NCBI GenBank assembly: GCA_030040695.1
Contig: JASHTE010000065.1
Coordinates: 1-7,245 of the forward strand
Direction: 5' to 3'
Length of the DNA stretch: 7,245 bases
Source of the DNA: Vulcanimicrobiota bacterium
Lineage (GTDB): Bacteria > Vulcanimicrobiota > Vulcanimicrobiia > Vulcanimicrobiales > Vulcanimicrobiaceae
The stretch's first letter is position 1; the number at the start of each line of letters is the position of its first letter. Below the pieces are notes generated by a model, which saw only the letters and a program-made list of their open reading frames with translations, was not told where the DNA came from and did not search any database. Below are positions 1-5,691 of this stretch, one piece after another. Position numbers and translations under genes: made by a program.

Positions 1-1
1 C

Positions 2-88
2 TACGGAGGCGACACGATCGACGAAGCGGCCTTCAAAGATCTCATCCGCGCAGCCGTGAAACTCAACGTATCAGGGAAGAAGAAGTGA
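2..88 (+). CDS. C-terminal end of an unidentified protein (5' end outside window)
   Basis: An open frame enters from the left edge and ends at TGA 86-88, giving 28 visible residues. They start YGGDTIDEAAFKDLIRAAVK and finish with a lysine-rich tail, KKK. The pattern of a short acidic turn followed by an amphipathic helix (DEAAFKDLIRAAVKLN) looks like a genuine protein C-terminus. It faintly recalls the C-terminal helix of small DUF1801-type proteins, but too little is visible to assign a family and I give no function. The frame is open from the first base and has coding-like codon use (AAG, GCC, ATC, CTC). It lies on the same strand 54 bases upstream of the first sensor gene, so it could be in the same transcript, but nothing shows a functional link. 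Confidence 0.6.
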   Translation, partial: YGGDTIDEAAFKDLIRAAVKLNVSGKKK

Positions 89-108
89 AGGGTGCCGAGG
101 CCGCATCC

Positions 109-114
109 AGGAGG
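109..114 (+). promoter_or_regulatory. Consensus Shine-Dalgarno-like AGGAGG with no start codon at the usual distance
   Basis: The intergenic gap 89-142 holds a perfect AGGAGG, but the only usable start of the next gene is GTG 143, 28 bases further on. An in-frame TAG at 116-118 rules out an earlier start in that frame. No ATG, GTG or TTG lies 5-12 bases after the motif. It is therefore either a chance GC-rich string or part of an unusual leader. I see no convincing -35/-10 promoter and no terminator hairpin with a T-run in this gap. Confidence 0.25.
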
Positions 115-142
115 CTAGGCCGAGCGGGCTGAACGACCCAGC

Positions 143-1930
143 GTGTCGGTTCGTGGCTGGCGCATTGCGCTCTTAGCCTTCTGCGCGGTTTGCACTGCGA
201 TCAACGCACGAAGTCTCTTCACCGATGCCGTCGAGGCGTCATCGGCGCTCGGTTTCGAAGCTGAGCGTGTGCCGGATCCCGCGTTCGTCCGCATAAGCGC
301 GGTCGACCCAGGCGGCGCGGCGCAGAACAGCGGCCTGCGCGCGGGCGACCTCATCAACCTGCGCGTGCTCTCAGCGAGCGCGCGTTATCGAATTCTCACG
401 GGCGTGGCTCCGTACGAACGGATACCGTTGACGATTTCGCGGAATGCTCAAACAGTGCACGTCGTGTTTCACGCCGGCGGGAAGCCCACGTGGCGCTGGG
501 ATATTTGGCTCTTCTGTGCCTCATCGTTCTGGCTCATCGCCTTTGCCGTCCTCATCGCCTGGCGGCGCGCCGATTCCGCCGAGGCGCGCGTCTTGTCCGT
601 CTTGCTCGCACTCTTCAACGCCGCGACAGGCCTACAGCCCGGAAGTTGGTTGACCCCGTCGCCGTTCGCGGACATGCTGACCGGGGTCCTCGGCAACGCG
701 CTTGTCTGGGTCGACGTAGCCTTGCTCGCGACGTACGCGGCGCTCTTTGCACACCCACTCTCTACCTGGCGGCAAACGCTGACGTTGAGCGCATACGCAG
801 TCGCCGGCGGTATTGCACTCTACCTCGGCGCCCGTCTCGTCCTGGCGTGGAACGGCGGCGAGCCGTGGGTTGCGCAGACGTATGGTCCCGATTGGAATTT
901 CGGTTGGGGCGCCCTCCCGTATCTTCTCGGTGTGGCGTGCGCATGGGCAGCGATCGCAGCAACGCGCGGAGAAGAACGAAGCCGCATCGCCTGGACCACC
1001 GCCTCGCTCGGGCCGGCTTTCGTCGTACAAGGTGCGGGCTTCCTCGTACCGCTGTTTCTCCCCAGCACCGCACGCGGCGAGGCGCTCCTGAGTGCGTACG
1101 CGGTCTTCAATGTCGCCTCACTCCTCGCGCCGCTCGGCATGACGTACGCACTCTTCAACCGGCGGCTGCTCGACATCGGCTTTGCGCTGAACCGCGCGGC
1201 GATCTTTTCGGGCGTCTCGCTCGTTTTGGTCGGAATATTTATCCTCGTCGAGTGGCTCCTCTCGGATTGGCTGCAGCGCGCGAGCCACTCGGCGAATCTG
1301 GCGGTTGCCGCTGCCCTCGCGCTCGTGCTCGGGCTCTCGATTCGCTTCGTTCAGACGCGGGTGGAGCACGTCGTCGACAACGTCTTCTTTCGTAAGCGTA
1401 GGCAGGACGAAGAAGCGATTGTAGCGCTGGCGCGCGAGGCGCCCTACATCACGCAGAGCTCGGTGCTCCTCGCGCGAACCCGATCCGTGCTCTCCGATCA
1501 CGCTGATGCCTCCTCCGTTGCCATACTGCTGGATGACGGCGCCGGCTTGTACGGCGGCGTGGATGAGAACGATCCCGCGCTCGTCGCGTTGCGCGCTCGG
1601 CACGCCGTGCTCGATCTCCATACGCTGAAAACCGCAATAGAGGGTGAGTTCGCCTATCCGATGGTCGCGCGCGGCCGCTTGATCGGCGCACTGGTTCTTG
1701 GGCCCACGCGCTCCGGCGAATCGTATGCGCCCGATGAATCCCGTGCGATCGAGCAGCTCGCGCATAGCGTCGCCGGCGCCCTCGACGTGCTCTCGACCGT
1801 TCAGGGCGGCGAACCCGTGCAAAGTGGCGCTCTCGAAGAGGTGCGTGCAGCGACGCAGGCGCTGCTGCGTGGGATGGGCGAGCTGCAGCAGCGCGTCGAC
1901 GAGGCATTAAGCGCGCGAACGACGACCTGA
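143..1930 (+). CDS. Sensor paralogue 1: PDZ - polytopic membrane - GAF-like protein without kinase domain
   Basis: This is a 595-residue predicted inner-membrane sensor. Residues 7-23 form a signal anchor. Residues 40-110 form a PDZ-like domain with the loop DPGGAAQNSGLRAGDLIN. About nine more helices follow (near 119-140, 148-165, 182-203, 212-236, 256-274, 286-306, 316-336, 352-375 and 383-402). Positive charges after helices (AWRR 139-142, RGEERSR 275-281, NRR 339-341, FFRKRR 415-420) put the PDZ domain outside and the C-terminus inside. The linker VDNVFFRKRR leads to a GAF-like domain (about 427-552) with ENDPALVALR and YPMVARGRLIGALVLGP. The protein ends in a helix (562-592). Helix order and the motif RRLLDIGFALNRA resemble the input half of ComP-type histidine kinases, but no H-box or ATPase domain follows. 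GTG 143 is chosen because an in-frame stop lies at 116-118 and the paralogues share the same beginning (MSxxxWR). It lacks a well-placed Shine-Dalgarno. The GAF loop is short (11 residues), as in paralogue 3. Ligand and output are unknown. Confidence 0.93.
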   Translation: MSVRGWRIALLAFCAVCTAINARSLFTDAVEASSALGFEAERVPDPAFVRISAVDPGGAAQNSGLRAGDLINLRVLSASARYRILTGVAPYERIPLTISRNAQTVHVVFHAGGKPTWRWDIWLFCASSFWLIAFAVLIAWRRADSAEARVLSVLLALFNAATGLQPGSWLTPSPFADMLTGVLGNALVWVDVALLATYAALFAHPLSTWRQTLTLSAYAVAGGIALYLGARLVLAWNGGEPWVAQTYGPDWNFGWGALPYLLGVACAWAAIAATRGEERSRIAWTTASLGPAFVVQGAGFLVPLFLPSTARGEALLSAYAVFNVASLLAPLGMTYALFNRRLLDIGFALNRAAIFSGVSLVLVGIFILVEWLLSDWLQRASHSANLAVAAALALVLGLSIRFVQTRVEHVVDNVFFRKRRQDEEAIVALAREAPYITQSSVLLARTRSVLSDHADASSVAILLDDGAGLYGGVDENDPALVALRARHAVLDLHTLKTAIEGEFAYPMVARGRLIGALVLGPTRSGESYAPDESRAIEQLAHSVAGALDVLSTVQGGEPVQSGALEEVRAATQALLRGMGELQQRVDEALSARTTT

Positions 1931-1934
1931 GATC

Positions 1935-2060
1935 ATGCGCACGCTCTTACTAGGCGTCTTGTGTTTCTCGTTTGCCGTTGTCGTGTATTACGGGTGGTTG
2001 TTGGCGCATGCAATCCGTACCTCACTAAGCGAGGCAGCATACGAGGGAAGCGAGCTATGA
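1935..2060 (+). CDS. 41-residue hydrophobic small protein, possible secreted peptide precursor
   Basis: ATG 1935 begins 4 bases after the stop of sensor gene 1. The frame ends at TGA 2058-2060, which overlaps the ATG of sensor gene 2 as ATGA, the classic arrangement of translational coupling. The product starts MRTLLLGVLCFSFAVVVYYG: one Arg, then about 20 hydrophobic residues, then WLLAHA and a polar acidic tail, IRTSLSEAAYEGSEL. This is either a single-pass small membrane protein or a signal peptide. The A-H-A at residues 24-26 fits a signal peptidase I site and would release a 15-residue peptide. No good Shine-Dalgarno precedes it, so it probably depends on ribosomes finishing gene 1. Third-position GC (25 of 40 codons by hand count) is somewhat lower than I would expect for the neighbours, and TTA and CTA codons occur. 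I recognise no family. Without it, the 126 bases between two otherwise tightly packed genes would be unexplained. It could still be a chance frame. Confidence 0.5.
   Translation: MRTLLLGVLCFSFAVVVYYGWLLAHAIRTSLSEAAYEGSEL
2043..2047 (+). promoter_or_regulatory. Ribosome binding site of sensor gene 2 (GAGGG)
   Basis: GAGGG lies 9 bases before ATG 2057, a suitable Shine-Dalgarno spacing. It supports ATG 2057 over the longer in-frame GTG at 1961, whose extra 32 residues (rich in Cys, Arg and Val) match nothing in the paralogues. The site lies inside the 41-codon ORF, so translation of that ORF would pass through it and could gate initiation of gene 2. Confidence 0.7.
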
Positions 2061-3919
2061 GCGCGCTTTCGTGGCGCAGGCTTCTCCTGGGCCTGTGTGC
2101 ATGCTCGCTCCTTGCGGTTCTCGCGCACGCTTGGTCGGACGGTACGATTGTCGGTGACGCCGGATTCGAGTGGCTTCCGTCCGGCACGGCGTTCGTCGAT
2201 CGCATTGGGAATGTCAGCCCGCACGGGCCCGCCGCCAGCGCGGGTATTCGCAACGGCGACCTTGTCGACACGCGCGGCTTGTCGCCGCAGCTGCGCATCC
2301 GTTGGTACACGGGCGTTCGATATGGCGTTCCATCGGGAAGAGCAGTGACGCTGCCGCTCCTGCGCAACGGTACACGACACAACATTACGTTCACCCCGTC
2401 TCCGCGCCCGGTGCCATGGGACTCGTGGTTGGAGATGGCCGGGCTCCTCTGGATGCTCGGCTTTGCCACGTTGCTTGCGTGGCGGCGGCCCGAGAGCGCC
2501 GAGGCGCGCGTGCTGTGTCTGTTTCTCATACTCGTTCCCGCTGCGATATCGTTAACGTACCTGAGCCTTCCAAACGTGAACGCGCAGATAGCGCTCAACA
2601 TGCTGGGATTTCTGTGCTATCTGCCTTCCATTCCGTTGCTCGCCGTGTACGCGATGCTGTTCGCTCGCCCGCCGGATACGGCGCGGCGCGTCCTCGCCTC
2701 GCTTTCATACCTCTTCGAGCTCGCCGCCACGAGCGGCATGCCGTTGCTATTCTTCGTGTATTGGAGCGACCTTTTCGATCCGACGGGTTTCATCGTCGTT
2801 CAGAAGATACTAGCGCTAATGACGCTGCTGCTGCCCTTGCTCTGCGTGTCTCGTGCCATTTCCGTTGCGCGGGGAGAGGATCGAGATCGGGCTATTTGGA
2901 CGACGTCGACGCTGGGGTTCTTCTACGTCGCGTTTTTCCTGTTCAACGCGTTACCGTTGCTTCCTCAGTTTGCGTCGGGAGCCGGGCTGGACTTCGTGTT
3001 CACATTGACGCGTGCTGCTCTGCTCATCGCGCCGCTTGGAATGACGTACGCGCTGCTCAACCGGCGACTGCTCGACATAGGCTTCGTTCTGAATCGCGCC
3101 GCGGTCTTCACCGGCGTTTCCCTTGTGATCGTCGGCATCTTCGTGCTCGTCGAGTGGGCGGTGAGCGAGTGGTTTAGCTTCGCGAGCCACACAACGAACC
3201 TTGCCATCAGTGCCGCGTTGGCGCTCGCGTTAGGGCTCTCGGTGCGTGCGATTCACATGCGCGTCGATCATGTGCTGGATACGGTCTTTTTCCGAAAGCG
3301 GCACGAGGATGAACAAGCGATCCGCACCCTCGCGCGCGAAGCGGCCTACATCACCGATGCCGACGTGCTGTTGTCGCGGGTTGTCTCAGTGCTCGAGCAG
3401 CACGCCGACGCAACCGGCGTGGATGTGCTCCTCGAGAACGGCGGCGGGTACGCTCATGTCATCCCGAGCGAAGCGCCGGAGGCGCGAAGCAATGTCACCC
3501 TGAGCGAGGCGCAAAGCGCCGAGTCGAACGGGCGAGGGACCGACTCCAGCCAAAGCGTTACTGAGAACGACCCCGCTATCGTCCGTCTCCGTGCGACGCA
3601 AAAAGTGCTAGACCTACACGACGTGCAGAGCGCCATCACTGGCGAGTTCGCTTACCCGATGCTCGCGCGCGGGCGGCTCGTTGGCGTGGTCGTTCTCGGT
3701 CCGAAGCGCTCGGGCGAGTCCTATGCGCCCGACGAGTCTGACGCCATCGCGCAGCTCGCCCACGACGCCGGTGCAGCGCTCGACGTTCTAGGTGCAAGGA
3801 ATGGTGCGCGCGATGACACGATGCTCCGTCTGCAGAAGTCAAGCGAGGCGATTCTCGCCGGGATACGCGAGCTGCCTCAGCGACTCGCCGAAGTACTGGA
3901 GTCGCGAAAACATGCGTAG
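2057..3919 (+). CDS. Sensor paralogue 2: PDZ - polytopic membrane - GAF-like protein with expanded GAF loop
   Basis: This 620-residue protein has the same plan as its neighbours. The N-terminus MSALSWRRLLLGLCACSLLA is a signal anchor. A PDZ-like domain spans about 38-113 (VSPHGPAASAGIRNGDLVD). Helices lie near 124-142, 150-170, 178-203, 211-237, 246-271, 281-302, 312-333, 349-371 and 381-400. The basic linker is DTVFFRKRHEDEQ (408-420). A GAF-like domain (about 421-578) contains ENDPAIVRLR (503-512) and YPMLARGRLVGVVVLGP (533-549). A C-terminal amphipathic helix spans 586-617. No kinase, cyclase or DNA-binding domain follows. The start ATG 2057 is set by a GAGGG 9 bases upstream and by alignment with paralogue 4 (MSAxxWRRLLL). 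It overlaps the preceding small ORF by 4 bases. The GAF loop between LLE and ENDP has 43 residues instead of 11, encoded by a hairpin repeat pair at 3457-3544, and is rich in Ser, Glu and Ala. Probably an inner-membrane sensor acting through a partner protein; the ligand is unknown. Confidence 0.94.
   Translation: MSALSWRRLLLGLCACSLLAVLAHAWSDGTIVGDAGFEWLPSGTAFVDRIGNVSPHGPAASAGIRNGDLVDTRGLSPQLRIRWYTGVRYGVPSGRAVTLPLLRNGTRHNITFTPSPRPVPWDSWLEMAGLLWMLGFATLLAWRRPESAEARVLCLFLILVPAAISLTYLSLPNVNAQIALNMLGFLCYLPSIPLLAVYAMLFARPPDTARRVLASLSYLFELAATSGMPLLFFVYWSDLFDPTGFIVVQKILALMTLLLPLLCVSRAISVARGEDRDRAIWTTSTLGFFYVAFFLFNALPLLPQFASGAGLDFVFTLTRAALLIAPLGMTYALLNRRLLDIGFVLNRAAVFTGVSLVIVGIFVLVEWAVSEWFSFASHTTNLAISAALALALGLSVRAIHMRVDHVLDTVFFRKRHEDEQAIRTLAREAAYITDADVLLSRVVSVLEQHADATGVDVLLENGGGYAHVIPSEAPEARSNVTLSEAQSAESNGRGTDSSQSVTENDPAIVRLRATQKVLDLHDVQSAITGEFAYPMLARGRLVGVVVLGPKRSGESYAPDESDAIAQLAHDAGAALDVLGARNGARDDTMLRLQKSSEAILAGIRELPQRLAEVLESRKHA
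3457..3490 (+). repeat. Hairpin repeat, copy A, inside sensor gene 2
   Basis: The copy begins TGTCATCCCGAGCGAAGC and contains the perfect palindrome GCGCC-GGA-GGCGC at 3473-3485. It is the first of two direct copies 36 bases apart (exactly 12 codons), so the reading frame is kept. It encodes about residues 468-478 (VIPSEAPEARS). It looks like the left part of the same element as copy B, missing its right end. Its head resembles dispersed intergenic repeats of the TGTCATCCTGAGCG type that I recall from many environmental bacterial genomes; that family resemblance is from memory and unverified. Confidence 0.75.
3493..3544 (+). repeat. Hairpin repeat, copy B, inside sensor gene 2
   Basis: The copy runs TGTCACCCTGAGCG (3493-3506), then the stem GGCGC-AAA-GCGCC (3508-3520), then GAGTCGAACGGGCGAGGGAC. 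Head and tail match the repeat seen in reverse orientation at 7065-7104, while the stem differs in sequence yet remains self-complementary in both. The copy is translated in frame as part of the enlarged GAF loop (about residues 480-496). Confidence 0.75.
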
Positions 3920-5687
3920 TACATGGTGGCGCGGCGGACTGCTCGCGCTGTGCGCCACGAGCGCCCTTGCTCTGTGCTATACGGTATTCATTGCACCGCG
4001 GTTTTTTGGAAGTAGTGGCCTACAAGTCGAGCACACGCGAGTACCGTTTGTCGATCGGGTGACGTCCGTTGATCCGGGGTCGCCCGCAGCGCGTGCCGGG
4101 ATCGAAATGGGCGATCTTGTCGATGCTAGGCTCCTCCCTCCCAGCCAACGCTACCTGTGGAGTTTCTCGTCGTACTATGTAGAGCCAGGCCTGAATCTCG
4201 AGACAGGTACCCCCCTCGATCTAACGGTTATGCGAGGTCACGAATCATTTCGTGCACGGGTCGTTCCCGTGGTCGTCGCGCGCGCATCGCCGCGTGCGCT
4301 CGGGCTCGGCGGGGCAGCGCCCATCCTCGGGCTCGTTGCCGACCTGTGGACAGTGCTCCTGTGTGCGCTCATCGTGTGGCGACGTTCGAGCGACGTGGAC
4401 GCGCGCATTCTCGTACTTTCGTTGATATCACAGGGACTCAGCGGTGCATGCCGGCCGGGGCAATGGCGAAGTCCGGACCCCGCGATCGATGCATGGGCAA
4501 ACCTCCTCTATGACATCGGAGTGTTGCTCTTCAATATCCTCCCGCTCGTGTATGTTCTGCGTCATGCGGGCCGCTCGATCGTCGTTCGAGGGCTTGCGGC
4601 TCTCGCGAGCGCGGTGACGATAGCGCACTTCGCTGTTTACGGAGCCGACATCGTCGGCTCGTGGTTCGGCTGGTTTGACTTTGCGTCGCTGAACACAAAT
4701 GCCGTCTATTGGAATCTCATAGGAATTCGCAGTTTTCCTGAGTTCCTTGTCGCCCTCTGTCTGATTGCCGCGGTTCCCGCTGCGCCGCCGGCAGAGCGAA
4801 CGGCGGTGGCATGGGTCGCTCTCGCACTCGCGCCGTTTAAGGTCTCCGTTGCGAGTGACTGGTTCGCGTTTACTGCGGCTCCCTTTATCATGGCGTTCCT
4901 TGAGCCGGTGGTCCTTATGTACGCTTTGCTAAGCCGGCGCCTCCTCGACGTGCAGTTCGTCCTGAATCGCGCCGCGGTTTTCACAGGCGTTTCCATCGTG
5001 GTCGTAGGCATCTTCGTGCTCGTCGAGTGGGCGCTCACGCAATGGTTCAGCTCCGCGAGCCACGCAACGAACCTCGCCATTAGCGCCGCGCTCGCGCTTG
5101 CGTTGGGGCTCTCCGTGCGCGCGATCCATACTCGCGTCGATCGCGTCCTCGACGCCGTATTTTTTCGCAAGCGGCACGAGGACGAACAGGCAATCCGAAC
5201 CCTCGCGCGCGAGGCCGCCTACATCACCGATCCGCAGATTCTCCTTTCGCGGATAGAGTCGGTTCTCGAGAAGCACGCAGACGCAACGAGCATACAGCTG
5301 CTCCTCGATGATGGCGCAGGGAAATACGGTGAGGTGAGCGAGAACGATCCGGCCGTTGTGCGTCTGCGCGCGACCCAAAAAATGCTCGACCTTCACAACG
5401 TGCAGAGCGAAATCGAAGGAGAGTTCGCCTATCCGATGCTTGCGCGTGGACGGCTCGTCGGCGCCCTCGTCCTCGGCCCGAAGCGCTCGGGTGAGCCGTA
5501 TGCGCCGGACGAGTCCGATGCGATCGCGCAGCTAGCTCACGATGCCGGCGCCGCGCTTGACGTTCTCGAGATGAAGAGTCAGGCGGACGATCCGCTTCGA
5601 GAGGAGGTACGCGCAATGCGCGAGCTGCTGAAAACGCTTCCGGAGCAGATCGCCGACGTGCTCGAGAGGCGCACACGCCTTGTTTAG
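3912..5687 (+). CDS. Sensor paralogue 3: PDZ - polytopic membrane - GAF-like protein without kinase domain
   Basis: This 591-residue paralogue starts at ATG 3912, overlapping the end of gene 2 by 8 bases. A GGAG at 3898-3901 lies 10 bases upstream. A longer in-frame start at 3792 would add 40 residues lying over the gene 2 C-terminus and is rejected. After the anchor (6-28) comes a PDZ-like domain (about 38-122, VDPGSPAARAGIEMGDLVD), slightly longer than in the others. Helices lie near 134-156, 163-180, 196-216, 223-248, 275-292, 296-316, 318-340, 355-377 and 387-404. The motif RRLLDVQFVLNRAAVF (342-357) and linker DAVFFRKRHEDEQ (414-426) precede a GAF-like domain (about 427-552) with ENDPAVVRLR and YPMLARGRLVGALVLGP. 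The protein ends in an amphipathic helix (561-588). The membrane half is the most divergent of the four: the polar turn after helix 6 is PPAERTAV instead of RGE-R-R. The GAF half is nearly identical to the others. The GAF loop is short (11 residues), as in paralogue 1. Confidence 0.94.
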   Translation: MRSTWWRGGLLALCATSALALCYTVFIAPRFFGSSGLQVEHTRVPFVDRVTSVDPGSPAARAGIEMGDLVDARLLPPSQRYLWSFSSYYVEPGLNLETGTPLDLTVMRGHESFRARVVPVVVARASPRALGLGGAAPILGLVADLWTVLLCALIVWRRSSDVDARILVLSLISQGLSGACRPGQWRSPDPAIDAWANLLYDIGVLLFNILPLVYVLRHAGRSIVVRGLAALASAVTIAHFAVYGADIVGSWFGWFDFASLNTNAVYWNLIGIRSFPEFLVALCLIAAVPAAPPAERTAVAWVALALAPFKVSVASDWFAFTAAPFIMAFLEPVVLMYALLSRRLLDVQFVLNRAAVFTGVSIVVVGIFVLVEWALTQWFSSASHATNLAISAALALALGLSVRAIHTRVDRVLDAVFFRKRHEDEQAIRTLAREAAYITDPQILLSRIESVLEKHADATSIQLLLDDGAGKYGEVSENDPAVVRLRATQKMLDLHNVQSEIEGEFAYPMLARGRLVGALVLGPKRSGEPYAPDESDAIAQLAHDAGAALDVLEMKSQADDPLREEVRAMRELLKTLPEQIADVLERRTRLV

Positions 5688-5691
5688 AGGG

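Noticed and set aside
490..1395. A 301-codon open frame on the + strand inside sensor gene 1, offset from it
   Set aside because: The product is Arg/Ala-rich low-complexity sequence, as expected from an out-of-frame reading of GC-rich coding DNA, while the main frame shows clear PDZ, membrane and GAF motifs.
1118..1822. Long minus-strand open frame opposite sensor gene 1, with similar ones opposite genes 2, 3 and 4
   Set aside because: They recur opposite each paralogue because the underlying coding sequence is repeated; their compositions are Arg/His/Glu-rich without domains.
1660..1930. Possible histidine kinase domain at the end of the sensors
   Set aside because: Only about 40 residues follow the GAF-like domain in each complete protein. 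There is no room for an H-box or ATP-binding N, G1 or G2 motifs, and none is seen.
1935..1964. Lipoprotein signal in the small ORF (GVLC at residues 7-10)
   Set aside because: The residue before Cys is Leu rather than Gly, Ala or Ser, and the Cys lies in the middle of the hydrophobic stretch.
1961..2056. N-terminal extension of sensor 2 from GTG 1961
   Set aside because: The extra residues have no counterpart in the paralogues, and a Shine-Dalgarno is placed for ATG 2057.
2170..3177. A 335-codon open frame on the + strand inside sensor gene 2
   Set aside because: It is Arg/Ser-rich with no recognisable motif and is a shadow of the sensor frame, whose paralogy is unambiguous.
3457..3544. CRISPR-like array from the two direct copies in gene 2
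   Set aside because: There are only two copies, the intervening sequence is part of the element, and it is in-frame coding sequence in an intact domain.
3792..3911. N-terminal extension of sensor 3 from ATG 3792
   Set aside because: It would overlap gene 2 by 128 bases and add a Cys/Arg-rich leader unlike any paralogue.
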